From positions 1 through 5,806 of the forward strand of contig JAADHA010000575.1 of the NCBI GenBank assembly GCA_013152105.1: DNA of 5,806 nt. The letters run 5' to 3'. Under the pieces are notes generated by a model. It did no database searches, was not told the DNA's origin, and saw only the letters and a list, made by a program, of their open reading frames with translations. Position 1 is the first letter of the stretch, and the number at the start of each line of letters is the position of its first letter. This DNA is from Oligoflexia bacterium (GTDB lineage: Bacteria; Myxococcota_A; UBA796; UBA2385). Shown piece by piece: positions 4,054 through 5,806 of the stretch. The position numbers and the translations under genes were made by a program.

Positions 4054-5806
4054 TCAGTCGCGCCGTCGCACAAGCGCCAGCAGCCCGACCAGCAGCCCGA
4101 CCAGCAAGCCACTGCGAGCGGGCACCGTGGTACAGCCGCCACAGCCGCCCAGCACGCCGCCTTCCGGCTTGATCGAGACGCCCGTGTCGCCCGTGTCTGT
4201 GACCACCGGGACATCGTCGCTTGGGTCCAAGGGGTCTGTACCGTTGATGATCTCGGTGCCATCGTCGACAGAACCGTCATCCGTGTCAGCGTCCGTGGGA
4301 TCGGTGCCGTAGATGTTGAGTTCGTCACCGTCCAGCAAGCCGTCCGAGTCGGTGTCCTCGTTGTTCGGATCGGTGCCGTAGATATCGACCTCGTCGCCGT
4401 CGATCAGGCCGTCACCGTCGCTGTCATCGTTTAGCGGATCCGTCGAGGTCTCGTCAACCTCGCGACCATCCAGCAGGCCGTCATCGTCCGTGTCATCGTC
4501 CAGGGGATCGGTCAAGGTCTCGGTGACCTCGCGACCATCCGAGAGACCATCGGCGTCCGTGTCCGCCAGCAGCGGGTCGGTGCCATATTTGTTGACCTCG
4601 GTTCCGTCCAGCAGTCCATCATCATCGGTGTCACTGTCCAGCGGGTCTGTGCCGTAGACATTGACCTCGTCCCCGTCGTCAAGGCCATCGCTGTCCGTGT
4701 CCGGATCAAGCGGGTCCGTGCCGTAGGTATTGACTTCGTCCCCGTCGCTCAGGCCGTCGTCGTCGGTGTCGCTGTCCAGGGGGTCGGTGGTGGTCTCGTT
4801 GACTTCTTCCCCGTCGCTCAGGCCGTCGTCGTCGGTGTCGGGGTCCAGGCGGTCGGTGCCGTGGACGGTCTCTTCGCGGTCCGTGAGCCCGTCGCCGTCC
4901 GTGTCGGTTGTGTCGGTGATGTCGTCATCGGGATTGAGGGGGTCGGTACCGTCCACCAACACCTCGACACCGTCGTCGGTGCCACCATCATCGGTGTCGG
5001 CGTCGGTCGGATCGGTGCCGTAGATGTCCACTTCGTCGCCATCGGACAGGCCGTCGATGTCGGTGTCATCCAGCCGGGGGTCGGTGCCGTAGACATTGAT
5101 CTCGTCGCCATCCGTCAGGCCATCGTCATCGGTGTCCGCGTCCAGCGGGTCGGTGTGATGGACATTGACCTCGTCGCCATCGGTCAGGCCGTCGCCATCG
5201 GTGTCCGGGAGCAAGGGGTCCGTGCCGACCGTTCCGACTTCATCACCATCCGTCAGGCCGTCGTCGTCGGTGTCGGTGTCGAGTGGGTCGGTTCCGTAGT
5301 CCAGAACTTCTTCACCATCGCTGAGGCCATCACCGTCGGTATCTGCCACATTCGGGTCGGTGCCCACATCATCGACCTCGACATCATCGTCGAGTCCGTC
5401 GCCGTCGGTGTCCACACCACTGTCCACGCCGTTGCAGTCCTGGTCGATGCCGTCGGCGAGCACTTCGGGGGCGCCCGGGTACACCGTCGCATCGGTGTCG
5501 TCACAGTCTTCGCCCCGGTAGGCCGAGCTGTCGAAGCCGTCCTGATCGGCGTCGTAGTCCGACCAGCCGTCGCAGTTGCTGTCCACCCCGTCGTACCAGA
5601 CCTCGGCTTCGTCGGGGTTGATGTCGGGATCGCTGTCGTCGCAGTCATCGCCGCCATAGGCGTCGCTGTCGTGGCCGTCAAGGTCGGCATCATAGTCCGA
5701 CCGACCATCGCAGTTGCTGTCAATACCGTCGTACCAGGCGTCCGGCGCACCGGTGTAGATCGTCGCGTCGGTTTCATCGCAGTCATCACCGCCGTAGGCG
5801 CTGCTG
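4054..5806 (-). CDS. MopE/thrombospondin type 3 repeat surface protein with MYXO-CTERM-like tail (5' end outside window)
   Basis: The 3' 583 codons of an exported, Ca-binding repeat protein; the frame stays open to the right edge (first full codon at 5805), so an internal GTG at 5586 is not the start. From the N-side: three 46-residue MopE-like repeats (from residues 1, 47 and 93 of the visible part) with GGDDCDD, an aromatic WYDG and DSNCDG, each bringing a cysteine pair; then seventeen TSP3 repeats (about 132-531), mostly of 23 residues, pattern DTDxDGLxDGxEV then YGTDPLD, whose Asp ladder is known to bind Ca2+; then a linker (VVTDTGDTG), GGCGGC (about 553-558), a hydrophobic segment of about 15 residues and RRRD at the end. 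This tail resembles MYXO-CTERM, where a Cys near a short membrane segment and Arg cluster directs processing and surface anchoring. The protein is extremely Asp-rich. A role in adhesion, matrix or cell-surface structure is plausible but not shown by the sequence. Confidence 0.9.
   Translation of the reverse strand, partial: SSAYGGDDCDETDATIYTGAPDAWYDGIDSNCDGRSDYDADLDGHDSDAYGGDDCDDSDPDINPDEAEVWYDGVDSNCDGWSDYDADQDGFDSSAYRGEDCDDTDATVYPGAPEVLADGIDQDCNGVDSGVDTDGDGLDDDVEVDDVGTDPNVADTDGDGLSDGEEVLDYGTDPLDTDTDDDGLTDGDEVGTVGTDPLLPDTDGDGLTDGDEVNVHHTDPLDADTDDDGLTDGDEINVYGTDPRLDDTDIDGLSDGDEVDIYGTDPTDADTDDGGTDDGVEVLVDGTDPLNPDDDITDTTDTDGDGLTDREETVHGTDRLDPDTDDDGLSDGEEVNETTTDPLDSDTDDDGLSDGDEVNTYGTDPLDPDTDSDGLDDGDEVNVYGTDPLDSDTDDDGLLDGTEVNKYGTDPLLADTDADGLSDGREVTETLTDPLDDDTDDDGLLDGREVDETSTDPLNDDSDGDGLIDGDEVDIYGTDPNNEDTDSDGLLDGDELNIYGTDPTDADTDDGSVDDGTEIINGTDPLDPSDDVPVVTDTGDTGVSIKPEGGVLGGCGGCTTVPARSGLLVGLLVGLLALVRRRD
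4057..4149 (-). other. C-terminal sorting/anchor segment (GGCGGC, hydrophobic stretch, Arg cluster)
   Basis: These codons encode GGCGGC, TTVPARSG, a Leu/Val/Gly hydrophobic stretch of about 13-15 residues and RRRD. The order Cys motif, membrane stretch, Arg cluster at the extreme C-terminus is the layout of MYXO-CTERM and related tripartite sorting signals of Gram-negative bacteria. The sorting protease is not in this window, and the two cysteines (codons at 4141-4143 and 4132-4134) leave the processed one undecided. Confidence 0.7.
4078..4101 (-). repeat. 12-bp tandem duplication in the membrane tail
   Basis: Two exact copies of a 12-base unit (plus-strand CAGCAGCCCGAC), followed by a partial third, encode the repeated hydrophobic LLVG units of the C-terminal membrane segment. 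The period is in frame, so gain or loss of a copy would change the membrane span by four residues without a frameshift. Confidence 0.8.
4213..5412 (-). repeat. Seventeen thrombospondin type 3 repeats, 69-bp period
   Basis: In reading order the units start at 5412, 5343, 5274, 5205, 5136, 5067 and 4998 (all 69 bp apart). After a 93-bp step they resume at 4905, then 4839, 4770, 4701, 4632, 4563, 4494, 4425, 4356 and 4287. Units 7 and 17 are variant 'cap' repeats that begin DTDDGG or DTDDGS and end in GTDPLNPDDD or GTDPLDPSDD. Unit 8 is one codon short. The regular 23-codon spacing with mostly third-base changes shows protein-level selection rather than a DNA-level satellite. Confidence 0.92.
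5416..5805 (-). repeat. Three 138-bp (46-residue) MopE-like repeats
   Basis: Units begin at 5805, 5667 and 5529 (reading leftwards). Each encodes an S-x-A-Y start, GGDDCD or RGEDCD, a TD/SD segment, then WYDG or LADG, and DSNCDG or DQDCNG. The first two continue with SDYDADxDGxD; the third lacks that part and runs into the TSP3 array. The array is likely longer than shown, as it is cut by the window edge. The motif matches the putative metal-binding repeat of the MopE type (Pfam Cu-binding_MopE), assigned by eye. Confidence 0.85.

Noticed and set aside
4213..5412. Regular ~69-bp spacing that could suggest a CRISPR array or DNA satellite
   Set aside because: The units are in-frame codons for a 23-residue Ca-binding repeat, with no repeat/spacer alternation and no cas genes. 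Similarity is at protein level with diverged third positions.
4730..5789. Ser/Val/Pro-rich plus-strand frame (4730-5023) and Thr/Met-rich minus-strand frames (4818-5111, 5253-5789) within the repeat gene
   Set aside because: These are out-of-frame readings of the Asp-rich TSP3 and MopE repeats, and the low-complexity translations follow directly from the GAC/GGC-rich repeat codons.

Overview
This is a GC-rich, almost fully coding stretch with six genes and very short gaps. It is best explained as chromosomal DNA from a member of the Myxococcota or a related former deltaproteobacterial lineage, probably uncultured. The main reason is the right-hand gene, a huge acidic surface protein built from MopE-type and thrombospondin type 3 (TSP3) Ca-binding repeats. 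It ends in a Cys-Gly motif, a hydrophobic stretch and an arginine cluster, like the MYXO-CTERM sorting tails of that phylum. The taxon is an inference; no rRNA or other marker is present.

Left block (1-2228, minus strand, read right to left): a 377-aa phosphoribosyltransferase-fold protein, uridine phosphorylase (udp), then the N-terminal 73 residues of peptide methionine-S-sulfoxide reductase (msrA), cut by the window edge. The first two overlap by 4 bases (ATGA) and are almost certainly co-translated. Together they suggest nucleoside or base salvage: Udp frees uracil and ribose-1-phosphate from uridine, and the PRTase could return a base to the nucleotide pool using PRPP. msrA follows after 51 bases and may be on the same transcript, though its function (repair of oxidised methionine) is unrelated.

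Middle block (2229-4044, plus strand): a short divergent intergenic region, then a Na+/H+-coupled dicarboxylate/acidic amino acid symporter of the DAACS/SLC1 family with all the key substrate-site residues. Seventeen bases later comes a tiny predicted lipoprotein with six further cysteines and no recognised function.

Right block (4054-5806, minus strand): the 3' 583 codons of the repeat protein, convergent with the small lipoprotein gene and separated from it by 9 bases. In reading order it has three 46-residue MopE-like repeats, seventeen TSP3 repeats in two sub-arrays, and a C-terminal membrane/sorting tail. Its signal peptide and N-terminus lie beyond the window.

I found no rRNA, tRNA, CRISPR array, insertion sequence, phage gene or recognisable defence system. 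The points most worth a second look are the atypical PRPP-binding loop of the PRTase beside udp, and the two-block structure of the TSP3 array with its sorting tail.
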